The position numbers and the translations under genes were made by a program. Positions 34,901 through 46,900 of a stretch of 60,000 nucleotides of DNA are shown one piece after another. Under the pieces are notes generated by a model. That model made no database searches. It had not been told where the DNA came from and saw only the letters and a list, made by a program, of their open reading frames with translations. The DNA comes from Symsagittifera roscoffensis. Taxonomy: Eukaryota; Xenacoelomorpha; Acoela; Convolutidae. The stretch covers positions 19,878,660 through 19,938,659 of the forward strand of contig NC_087069.1 of assembly GCF_963678635.1 (NCBI RefSeq), in the 5' to 3' direction. Each line of letters starts with the position of its first letter. Within the stretch, counting starts at the first letter, position 1.

Positions 34901-37900
34901 ATATATATATATATATTCAAATACTTATTTATTGTTGCGACTTGTCGTTTTCCTTAAATATTGCAAGTTGTCTGTTGTTGTGATTTTTTCTGGGATCTGT
35001 TCTTATCTGTTGTCTTATTATGGCTAATCCGAAAGGCTGAAACGGTTTGAGCCCATCGAAAAATAGATCTTTTCCATTATTAGCCCCTAATCTAGCAAAT
35101 TAAACCCCCCCATCCCCACCTGAAATCTTTCTGGTCTGAAATCTATTTAGAAGGGATGCTACTAAAAGCGTGTTTGTATAAACGAAGAGACCGTATATCA
35201 TCCCTGGTGTAGAGTTTGTAATTTAACTGATATATGAATATATGTATCCGAGTATAAATATATTTGAATAAATATAAATAGATTTGTCTAAACCGAAATC
35301 CAAACTCAAATACCCCTGTGAAATCCATTTCTCTGTCTGTATGTTTTTGGTGTATGAGTGTGCGATCGATGACTCAGTCGTGTCCATGTATCTGATTACC
35401 ACTGGGCCGAACAGGTCACACAATTGGCGATGGAACCGACCTCGACACAGAAGACCTACAACAAGTTATTAATAACTTTTTTTAAAGCCGCGAAACTTAT
35501 AACTAAATACTGATTTACAATTTAGTTAGGCTCGGGAGAATACAAAAAAGCACATGAGAATTTAATATTAAACATAAGCCCCCGACCTCGACCCGGGCTA
35601 CTATTAAGTTGAAGTAAGATTAAAAATAAATATAATTTAGTGAAGCCTATTCAGTCGTAATAACTTGCATGTCGAGAAAAACAGGTGTAAACGTTTTGGT
35701 ATTAAGATATATTTTTATATACATTTTACCACTTTAGATCGATGATTTATTGACTTACTGGCTCATTTTTTGTTCCGATCATTTGAAAAATGGGGAAGAA
35801 TTTTGTATTTGGGTGTGTTTTAGCTTTTTGTTATGGGTCAAAAAATATATCACAAAAAAGACGTTTGAGTCGTGATTCGAGCGATGTTAAAAAGTTTTGA
35901 ACAAATTTTCTCAGTGTTGAGAAAAACTTTTTTGATTTTTTATCTAATTCGAGCAAATAAAGGCGAGCAAGCAGGTATACATTAGTTTAATAATTTTTAA
36001 ATTCAGACGTAAAAACTTGTTTTCCTGAGTATTTTTGGATTTTTTCAGCAAAATTATGGTTACCAAAAACTTTGAAATTTCAAAACCTAAATGTTTTTTT
36101 TTTCAATTTTGTTTAGCAATTGTTTTGATTTTCTTGTCAATTTTTGACCAAACTTGTTGTCCAATTTTCTATTTTATTGTGACGAACTAACTGTGATCAA
36201 AGCTAATTTGAAAAATTTTCGTTTGTATTTTCTTATGTCTTTAATTGACAGTATTTGCACAGTAACCAGCTATCCTTGTTGGAAACTAGGGCTTTTTGAC
36301 AATTTAAGGGCCTGTTTTCACTATTTTACATTGTTTGTCCGACTTTCGAAAGGACGAAAAGAGTGACGAAACATTTGTCCGCGGGGTTTCCGACCAATTT
36401 CGAACTTTCAACCGGCAATTTTTAACTTAAGGCTTTCTATATAATGCAAAAAGATTGTAGACCTGAGCTCAATTTTTAACAGATATTTCAACCTAATTGT
36501 TTTTTCATGAAGTTATCGGGGTTTAAAGAATGCTAATTTGGCCATTATAGGACATCTCAACCGCGATGTTTTTCTTACTATTAACGCGTAAACCGAATAT
36601 TAATCCGTCTTAGAAATCTTTCCAATTAGAATTGACGCATAGTATGTAATTAGATTAGTATGATTAGACAGTAATGAGAGTTCAAATCTGTTTGCAAGCA
36701 TCCTGGCTCAATTGTTTTCATCTTGGTCCAAAAAAGTGTAGTTATGAATCAGTTTTGGTTGCTATGATTTGCATTTGAGTACTTTGTTGATATTTTTATG
36801 TAGGTTTTGTAAATTCAAGCCCTGAAATGAATTAGTTTTTGTAAAGCCGAAGCGGCACGTATTTCACGAGGCCAATATTCTAATTCCTTTTGATATGAGA
36901 ATCTTCCCATGTAGTCATTTGGGAACGATATGACAAGGAAAAAGTTTCAAATCTCAAACTGCCACGTAATGATACAGTCGCGGAACATAAAAGAGGCAAC
37001 TTTTTGATTTCAACAATTAAATAAACTGATTTTTTTTTCGCGTTTTTGTCGTTTTCTCTGCAAATAATTAGGATTTAGGGATCAAAATTTGACATATGCT
37101 AATTAACTATTTAAAACGGCTTCGAAGGGACCAAAAATTGATGTTTCTACAACAATAACACCTCGAAAACTAGTTGTGATATACTGGACCCACTACGCTA
37201 TTACGAGGTTTTTTCATTTGATCTTTTCTGCTGTTTTGGATTCCACAAAGAAATATTTTTAAAAATTTTGCCTAACTTTGTTTCAAAGTTAGCCGATTTT
37301 GCGGAATCTGAAACAAAATTTGTAAAATTCGGAACAATTTATGGAACTCTTTTGCAGGAACTATTAAACTTCAGTATAATAAACAAACCTATGGAAGCTA
37401 CTTACATTTGCGGAATCCACTTACATTTTGCGGAACCTTGAACATCCAGCTTTACGCTCGTTGCGGATTCCACGACAAAACAAAAGTTTACATTACAAAT
37501 ACTTGTCCGGAGAAAACACGGAAATTATGTAAGTGGAATCCACTTACAATTTGGAACATGTTTAAAGATTCCAGTGACCTTCAGAAACCTTTTTGTGCGC
37601 CTATGCAGTGGACAGATGGGCTTCGCGATAACCTTCAACGCAAGATTTCCCATTTTTTAGCCCGGCTAGGCTCTTTCCAATAAGTATTTCATCTATCTTT
37701 AATGATTGCAGTAAAAACGGCAAAAACGTGAAGAAAAATTTCATTGATTTGCTCAATGAAAACAAAAATTTGCAACTTTAATGTCCCATGAGTGTATTTT
37801 ATTTCGAAATTGCAACTGACGACTTTGCATGAAGAAAGTGTTGATCTGTTGGTAGACTGAGAATAGATGCCAGCAGTCGAGTGGCATGGTCTGCATGAAG

Positions 37901-40900
37901 GAGTTGAATCTGCTGTAGAACATACACACCACTGTCTCCAGATAGAGATTCAGCTGGCCAGGGAACGACTTGAAACTCTGCCAACACAACAGAACACATA
38001 TAATTATGTTTTGCGACTTTTTTGACTTCCTCATTATTGTTTTGAAAAACACTTCCTCGACGAAAGAAAACAATTGATGTATACAATGTGTTTTGTGAAC
38101 ACGTTTTTTACAGATTTCTCACTCATATTGAAGACTTTTTTAATTCCTCATTATTGTTTTGAAAAACACTTCCCCGACGAAAGAAAACAATTGATGTATA
38201 CAATGTGTTTTGTGAACACGTTTTTTACAGATTTCTCACTGGCTATTGAAGCCATTCTGTTTGCAGTAGGCAGTAAACATTTGCCGATTTCTGTTGATGT
38301 TTCAGCAAACTTGATGTTTTCGCGGTTTATCCAAATTTTTTGTGCTGAATAATCCTCTATAATGCTGATTTGAAATCAACTACAAACAAATTTTCAAATT
38401 CATTATCTTAAATATGGTTAACTTTAGCGAAAAATCGATTTTACAATAAATGTTTGAATTTAACCAGCTTTTCGGTTGTGCAATTTATTTTTACGCTTAA
38501 CACGGTTCTATTGATTTGGCTCAAGTTTGAGGACGGAAACACGGTGAATTGTAGTATTCTTACATAAACTAACTTTGTTTCCCTCCTTAAGATTTGACCC
38601 AATAACTTCGAAATTTTGCAAAACAGTTGCACCATGAAAACGCTGTTTAAATTCCAAAAAAAAAAATTGTCCTGATAAATTTTTTTGCCAAAACAAACAG
38701 TTTTTGAGGAAAAGATTTCGAAAAGTTTATTTTTGTTTATTTTATCAGGCATATTTTAAATCAACACGATAGAGGTTTATTCAGCGCAAAAAGAAGTGAA
38801 ATATCGATAGACAGCGCGAACATAAGAGAACAAAAAACAATCAAGTTTCTTGAAAAATATCATCAGAAAGCGGCAAAATTTCACTGACTACTGCAAAGAG
38901 AATGGCTTCAATAGCCTAAATATTAGGGAAACCAGAGAGGATTCAAAAAAACTTGTTTTGAAAACATCCTGTTTCCAGTTTTTTCTTTGCTGTTTTTTAT
39001 AAAAAAAAACACTGAATTTTTCGTTGTTGTGTAACACTTATACAAATGACACAAAAACAGGCAGTGTACAGTTTTAGTATAGTTAATATTATATATCAGC
39101 AAAATTGTACGTATAATAGATGAACCTAAACTCTTTCCAACTTAATTTACCTGGGTCTTTCTTAAATTGATCAAGAAAATTTTTTCGGGTCTTATCTTAG
39201 TTGTTGTACTACTCGTCTTACGATTTGAATGGGATGTTGTTGTGATGCAGCATGCCTTTCCTAATAAAACTGTTATCGAGAATCTTACTGTGAGAGCGTT
39301 TGATGCAAAAGAGCTTCTCAGCTCGAGGATGGCAATAAATTTCCGATTTTGGTAGGCTTAGAAATTTTCCGAAATGACAGCGGGTTTCTGCTGAGTTATT
39401 TTTTGTGTACTATATGTTGATATTCTATAATCAAGAAGATATCTAATTGATAATATGCAAAGAGGAACCAATTTTGCATTTATAAAGGCAGGCGTTGACG
39501 GTCCAACTTATTTGCTTTTCAAGTGTTGAGATAAGATTTTGATCTTTTGTCCCAATGATCAATGCCAAATATTGTAGATAACTTAAGACCAAGGCATTGA
39601 TTAGCATGAATCTCATTTTGTTGGGTATACAGCCTCTGACATTATATAGTTCTTTTACACCCTGTGCCATTTTCAATATTAATGTTCTTGGTGTGTCAAA
39701 TTTTTTTCACTAATTATAAATAAATAATATATTTCTTTTTTTCCTTTATTAGCTGACATCAATACGGTGCTCACGTTTTTTGATCTTTTTTCGTTACCAA
39801 ATACTATAAATTCAAAGTTGTACAAGTTAGTTTTCAGATTAAGCAAGCAAAAGTAACCGAGTAAATTTTTAGCTGAATTCTCAAGTTTTCAAATATAAAG
39901 TTCTAGATTTTTTCTACCCGACAGTAAAATTGTATCATCTGCATACCGTAAAATCTGGCAATCTGAGGTGTTTTTCAAGTCGTTATTTTATAGGTTGCAA
40001 AGAAGAGTCCCTAGAATGTTCCATTGCGGCAGGCCTCTGTTTACTACGATTCAATCGAATTCAGCATCTGTTATTACTACCTTTTGATACCTATCAGTTA
40101 AGTAGCTTTCTATAAGATCAAATGAAGAATTCTCGAAACATATGTTTTGTAGTTTCTGAATTAAAAATTGATGATTTTCGAATCAAAAGCTTTCGATAAG
40201 TCTAGTAGTGCGGCCACTACAAACTCATCTTCATTAGTTTTAGCTGGAATTGTTTTAGCCAAGTATACTAGAGCTTCCATGCTTGAATACTTTTCCTGAA
40301 CCTGAATTAAATTCGTGCAAGATTATTGTTTTGACTGAGATTTAAGGTGATTTAACTTTTAAAAAATATCAGAAACTTTTGACATGACCGGAAAAACTGA
40401 TATTGGTCTGTAATTTAGTGGATCTTCAGTGCATCCCTTTTTATGTAAAGGGTTAATGTTTGCTAGTTTAAATTGATGAGGAAAACAGTTTGTTTTTAAG
40501 CATTCCTTGATTAAATGGCTGACTGGTTGCGATAGCTCATAAGCAACGTAAGCTGGAATAGAAGAAGGACCCAGGGGTTTCATTTAATTCGAAACAAGAA
40601 GAAGTTTTTTGCGTTCATATGATTTAAGGAAACGAAAAGAAGACATTTTCAAAGTAACCGGGATGAAGAGTATGTTATAAAAACTTAGTGGTAAAACAAT
40701 TTTGCCAAGTTAACTGACTTTGTAATTGAACAGAATTAAAATTTTGTAGGCTCATCTACGATATCTTTAAAACAATTCCTGAGACATTCTTTATTGGTTG
40801 ATATTCTTTTGTTGTTCCTCATTTCATTTATAAGGTTCCACTTAGAACTTTTTTCACGAAACCAAATTGTTTTGCCCTTCTTTGATTTCAAATACAGGAA

Positions 40901-43900
40901 AGTGTATATCCTTTTCAATCCACAAACCTTTGGACAGCTTTCATGCAGGTTTACTGTGTTTAAAAAACAAACACAGTACATAAAGCAACAAAAAACGACG
41001 CTGAAAACTGTACTTTGATAAATAATAGCTCTCTAATTGTATGAAATGAAGGAAATCTCCTCATACAACTCCAGAGAGAAAAAAATCCACCCTGTAGTTT
41101 TTACACAATTTTTTAAATGCTATGAATGAAATGGCAATGGAATGAAAAACTTTTCTTACTTAAAATACTTTTTTCTACTGCAAAAAATTCGCTTCTCAAG
41201 AGATTTTTGTCTACAAATATGAGACAAAATCGGAAAATTTTGCTTTTTATGAAGTTTTGTAATGATGATTGAACACTTTTTACAAATAAAAAAAAAACAA
41301 GATGCCCGCAAAAGTAAAAAGTCAGTAGCCTCAAATATTAAACAAAATACCAGTTTTGGGTCGAGACAGTCAAAACATAAAAAAAGCAAATCGTTTCGGG
41401 TTGAACTGACCTCCACAAAGAATGTCTCAACTGTCTGCAAGTGCTCTGCGATCCTCCCGAAGAACCGCTTGAACTCTTCAATCGACTCAGTCACAGATTT
41501 AGCTGAAATAGAGGTAAATAGAGGTAAAATAAGCCAAAAAACATAAAATTTTGTTGGTTGCTGACAAATTGTATCAATTAACTTGGAGAGGAAACTGCAG
41601 CTCAATTAAACTGGAGATGAATTATCAGCTCAACTTATGAAAACAATTATTTTTCTTATACTGACCACCTCGCGAAGGGAAAGAAAAGAACTATGATTTT
41701 ACAATCGATCTAGAAAAAACTTTTAGGGGATAAAATTTGGCATCATATGAAAGCCGCCCTCTCAATCGTGATTTCTATTACAGAGCAAAATGTTCGAAAA
41801 AAATGTCCCAGCGTCGAGATACAGTGGCCTAAAACTTGATTCGAGCTTAGTTTTCATTCGTTTTTTAACATTATTTTAGATACAATTTTTCTAATTTTGC
41901 ACATTTTTGTAAACCAATTGCTAATTATTTGAAAACAATTAAAAGAAACATTAAATAATGGCTTAAATTAATTGAACATTTTATAAATGTGTTATTTCCG
42001 ACTTCATGAAAAAAGTTTCTGAAGATTTTTTCAATAAACTCCTGGGGTTCTGAACCTTCCGTGAACTTTCGTAGTTATCCGCACTAACCTCGTTAATAAT
42101 AAAGAAATAGTTGGTGAACCTCCAATCAATTTACCTGCAGTGTCATCGCTAATTGAGTTATAAGAGCATAGATGATTGAAATCGGCAGCAGCCGCTTTAG
42201 TCAGACAGGTTTCCACCATCAGTAACACAATGTGCGTCATCATTCCTTCTCTGTCTGATTGGTTTTTGCCACTTCCTAAAAAAATAGAATGTTACGCGAT
42301 TAACGCCATTTTTTCCCCAATTTTACACCCAAAAAAGTGTTGTGCATAGAACCTTATTTGTGCAGAACAAAGATGCGTTTGACAAGGTGCAGATTTATAT
42401 TTCGTGCTTTTTAAGTAGAGAACCGTTCATGCAGAAAAAACTGAATGCCCGAAACTTATTTAAGCCAATCCATAATCAGTATCCAAAAATTGGAAAAAAA
42501 ATGAGCGAGAAAATCAGGCAGTTTTGGGCCTTCCTATCATACGAACAGTACTCAATCATTGTTTATTACACTGTCCAGACTTGACACCATTTTTCATGCT
42601 TAATCCTTGCGAATAATGATTTCTCATTGTGGATACAACTTAACTTTGAGTAATCGGGCTTTCTATTTCTCAATTTTTTAAACAGTTTTAAGCTAGCCTT
42701 GTTTTTAAACAGTTGGTTGAAAACTTTTTAGGTAGTTTGTAAACAAGAATGTTGAGTGTGCACAAGTTGCAGATGACTAACCTTGACCTTCTGCGGAAGA
42801 AAGTTTCCCTGATCAAAAACGGTGATGTATTACAAAATACAACTGATTTACTCAGCACAAAAAGCTGGTTTTCAACGGAAATCAACCCGCGCATATGGGC
42901 ATTAAGTCAGATAGTTTAGAGAATAAGCCCACAAGTCTGGGGATTGAGCAGATAAGAGTTCAGAACTTGTAACCCATATGTTTCATCTATGTGTCCCGGG
43001 TTCGACAAGGAATTCAAACAATTGTTCAACAAAACGGATCGTATTTTTAGTCCAGTTTTGATCTAGTATTTTTTGTACTAACTTCTCAGCAGATGACGAA
43101 AAAAAAATTTGAGGTTTTACCCACGCTGAGATAAAAAAAATTTTGGGTTTTTGAAATCTGATTTCGTCCAATAGGGTTTGAATATTATACCACACTTCGC
43201 CACCTCCAAGCATTCCTTAAAAAACTGAAAAAAGGGCGGATACAAACTACAGGCTAAACCGTAGTTCCTTAAAAAATCTTTAGGGTGGTCGGAACAAAAA
43301 GTTAACAAATAGTATGACCCAAAAGCGCTTTTATTATTCATTATGGACTTCTGGATGAGCAATTATGTACCAGAAGTCTGATTAGAAACTGTCAGCTGGT
43401 TCGAAAAGATATATGCTGTATTTAGTTTATGCTATTTTTTTGTGTTTCCTGCAAAAAAAACAATTCAGCTTTTATTTTCTTTCAAAAACAAACAAAACTA
43501 TTTGATTCGGAATTGCAGTTATACTTTAAAGCTAATAGTAATGTATTTGCATTATAAGGCTTCGACTTTGTAACTAATCATAAAAATCTATGCTTTTGTG
43601 AAATATTTCACAATACGAAGCCAAATTGTTGTTCCGACTTTCGATACGAAAGTAACGGAACATTTGTGCTCGGGGTGGCTTTTTTTCAGACAAATTTCGA
43701 CTTTTTAACTACTCATTTTTAAATCATTCAAAAAGTATTGTTGTCCTGAGCTCAAATTTGAAAAGATATTTCACCTGTGATCAGTTTTTGTAAAGTTACG
43801 GGGATTTAAAGATTGCCATTTTGGCCAATTTGGGACAATTAATCTGCGATTTATTTTGCGCTTTTAACGTGTGCGGAGAGTTAATCCGTCTTAGAAATCG

Positions 43901-46900
43901 TTCTAAATTTGTTGAAAGAAGCTAATTTGCCATAATTGATTTGTTCAAAGAGCGAAATCTATTCTTTTTTACTTTATATGGCGTTTGGGGGATGCTTTTC
44001 ATAAAAAATTTCAATTTAAAAAAAATATTCATACTGTTTATTTCATTTAATTGCTCCATAAACCTTTAAAGGCAGTCGGAACATTCAGGGCTTCGCCCTG
44101 ATAAGAGCAGTTTCGTTTTATTTTTAAGAATTACAAGTAGGTACAAGAACGGTTTCTTTGTTCTTCATGTGTTCTTTCATTTTCTTTGGTCGGGTTCCGA
44201 CAAATTTCGATAGATATAAAGACTTGATTATCCAGAGACCTAAATACACTAAATTGTGCGCTTATCCAGGTCCAATGTAGAGCTTAGCCTCAATGCATAA
44301 GGATTTTTTTACCAGAAACACAGATTGAAAATTGAGTAAATTTCAGCAGAAATGAAAATCTAATCGATATAGGTAAGAAGATGTTTGCAAATTTCTTGTA
44401 AATTGTGCTAGTCAGTTGGTAGTACTTACTTACAAGACACGCGTTCTTTATACACAGTTGTATATCAAGTTGCATGTAGGCTTCAAGAATATACGATAAA
44501 TTTTCGATAACTCAGCTAAAAACTAATTCTAGAAATCTAGTGCTTTTTTCAGCAAACTCACATGGCCATATATTGCTTTTGAGTAAACGTTAATGTACTA
44601 TGTGACAGCGGAGAATTTTTAAACTGGTGATGTGATAATTCAAAAAACTAATTTGAACAATATTACGCTGCCAAAGTTGCAAAATTTGGTGTTTTTAGGT
44701 CTCTGGAAACTAAGGCACGTCTTCAAATATTTTAAAATGTTGCGGGAATGATGAAAGAAAAAGAAAAAATAGAAAAACAAAGGGAGAATTTTCGCTGTTT
44801 GTTCAGTTAGCGAATTGTAAACGCAAGTTTTACGCATTTTTTGGTCTCCATCTGGGTTCTTTACTACCCAAAGGTCATACTTGTAGTTGAGAAACATCTT
44901 CCTAGTGCAGACGGCTTGGATGATTCAGTAAAATCAATGATAACTTTTGCAAAAAAAACAGCAATTTAAAGAAAGTTAATTTATCCGTTTCTGTAATGAA
45001 AATGAAACTGCAAAAACTGTTCAATTAATTTGTTTTCCATAAGGGAACAATTTGTTTATAATTTTCAACTTTTTCCCAGAAAAACGAATGCCTACCCCCA
45101 CCTGACTTGCCTGTAGTTGCCTTATTTTTGAGTTGTTTCTGTTTCTGGGCAGTTATGGAGTTCCCATTCGCATGTGACATCTCGATGATCTCAGCCAGGC
45201 TTCGACTGGTCACTCGATTGGCCACTACGTGAGCATAAGGGTCTTTCTAAAGGTCATTACAGGATTCTTCTATGTAAATATTTTCATAGAAAAACGTTTT
45301 ATTTGACTAAAATTAGTTAATCAACTAATTAAATAGTAACTAAAATTAGCTATTAGTTAATTTTAAACAAAGTAGTAATTAACTATTTCATTATTTCCTT
45401 TTTTGTATAAAAATGGCTGGATAACTTACGCGTGAATTTTCGAATGGGTTCGTTTCGTTCATAATCTAAAAATCAGCAAAGCAGATTAATTTAGTGTTTT
45501 TTGAAAGAATTGAATTTTCTGATTTCAATAGAATATTTTCTAACCCTTTCCAAGAAGGCGATGCATGACTCCAGGACTCCTGAAGGCTTGCCAAATGGAA
45601 ACATTGTTCTGAAAAAGTTTTATTAATTTGACAAAAGTAAAAACTGAGTTTTTCCGTAAAAAGTTTGTGAAGTTTTTGAGTCGTGAACGGCGTTGTTTGC
45701 TTATGAAACTTCTGCTTATGAAGAAAAAAATGTCAAGGAGTTTTCTATGGGCTGGTCAAATTTAGTATGTGATGGCGCCTAAGACGCCATCAAAAAAAAA
45801 TTATTATCGTTTGGTCCAAAATGGATTTCGTTAAAAACTCGAATGTTCTCGGAATGTAAATCTTGCAAAATGTCTTGCAAAAAATCTAAGAAAGAAAATA
45901 CGATATTTTGGCTTTTTTTCTTGCGAAATTTAGCTTTTACTTTTGCAAGATTCTTGCAATTTTTGCCTTCCGAATACAGTGGGGTGTACCAAAGGAGGGA
46001 CCTTTTATTTGCTTAGGAAGTGGGATTCCTGAGAGCCCCTCCCCTCACGACACCCCCCCAAAAAAAAACTCGCATAAATATAATCAAGACTGCTCGTATC
46101 AGGGCGAAGCCCTAAATGTTCCGACTGCCTTTTAAGGTTTATGGAGCAGTAATAAAATTAAAAAATTAAATGTAATAAAACAAAGTGAAAATATTTTTTG
46201 TAAAATTTGAAATTTTTTATGAGAATCATCCCCCCCACTCGCCATATAAAAGTACAAAACTATAGATTTCGTTCCTTGTAACAAATCAATTATGGCACAT
46301 TAGCTTCGTTCATCCAATTTGGAACGATTTATAAGACGGATTAAATCTCCGCTTACGCGTTAATAGCGCGAATTATATCGCGCGTTAATTGTCCCAAATT
46401 GGTCAAAATGGCAATCTTTAAACCTTCATAACTTCACAAAAAATGATCACAGGTGAAATATCTTTTCAAATTTGAGCTCATGACAACAATACCTTTCGAA
46501 TGGTATAAAAAACTCCGTCAAAAATGGTTAGTTAAAAAGTCGAAATTTGTCTGAAGAAAAAACCCACCCCGAGCATAAATATTCCGTTACTTTCTTATCG
46601 AAAGTCGGAACAAAAACTTCAATTTTTGTTGCGATTCTTTCATGCTGTTAATAAAACGCTATGAAATTACGCTAATAAACCGCAAAATTAATTTTAAAAA
46701 GTTGAATTTTGACACCAACTAACGTGAAGTTGGATATTTTGGACAGCAAATATCCCACAAGTGTCTCTAGTAAGTTCTCCTCTATGGCCGCCTTGAAGTC
46801 ACTTGTGATCTGTTGGAAGTCCCCATTGAGCAGTTTGTCCACCGGGAGTTGTTCTTCCGGGTAGAAACAGTCGTACTCGTCTTGGGTGAACAGACCAAGC

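Noticed and set aside
41156-41605. 149-codon minus-strand ORF
   Set aside because: Only 41411-41502 is protein-like and splice-bounded. The rest is read-through into CAPS introns.
43005-43020. gggttcgacaagg as a tRNA T-arm
   Set aside because: No matching acceptor, D-arm or anticodon arm could be folded around it.
43629-46612. Single transposon with 0.5-kb terminal inverted repeats
   Set aside because: The interior contains three phase-compatible CAPS exons, and each arm has its own short terminal inverted repeat. Two separate insertions fit better.
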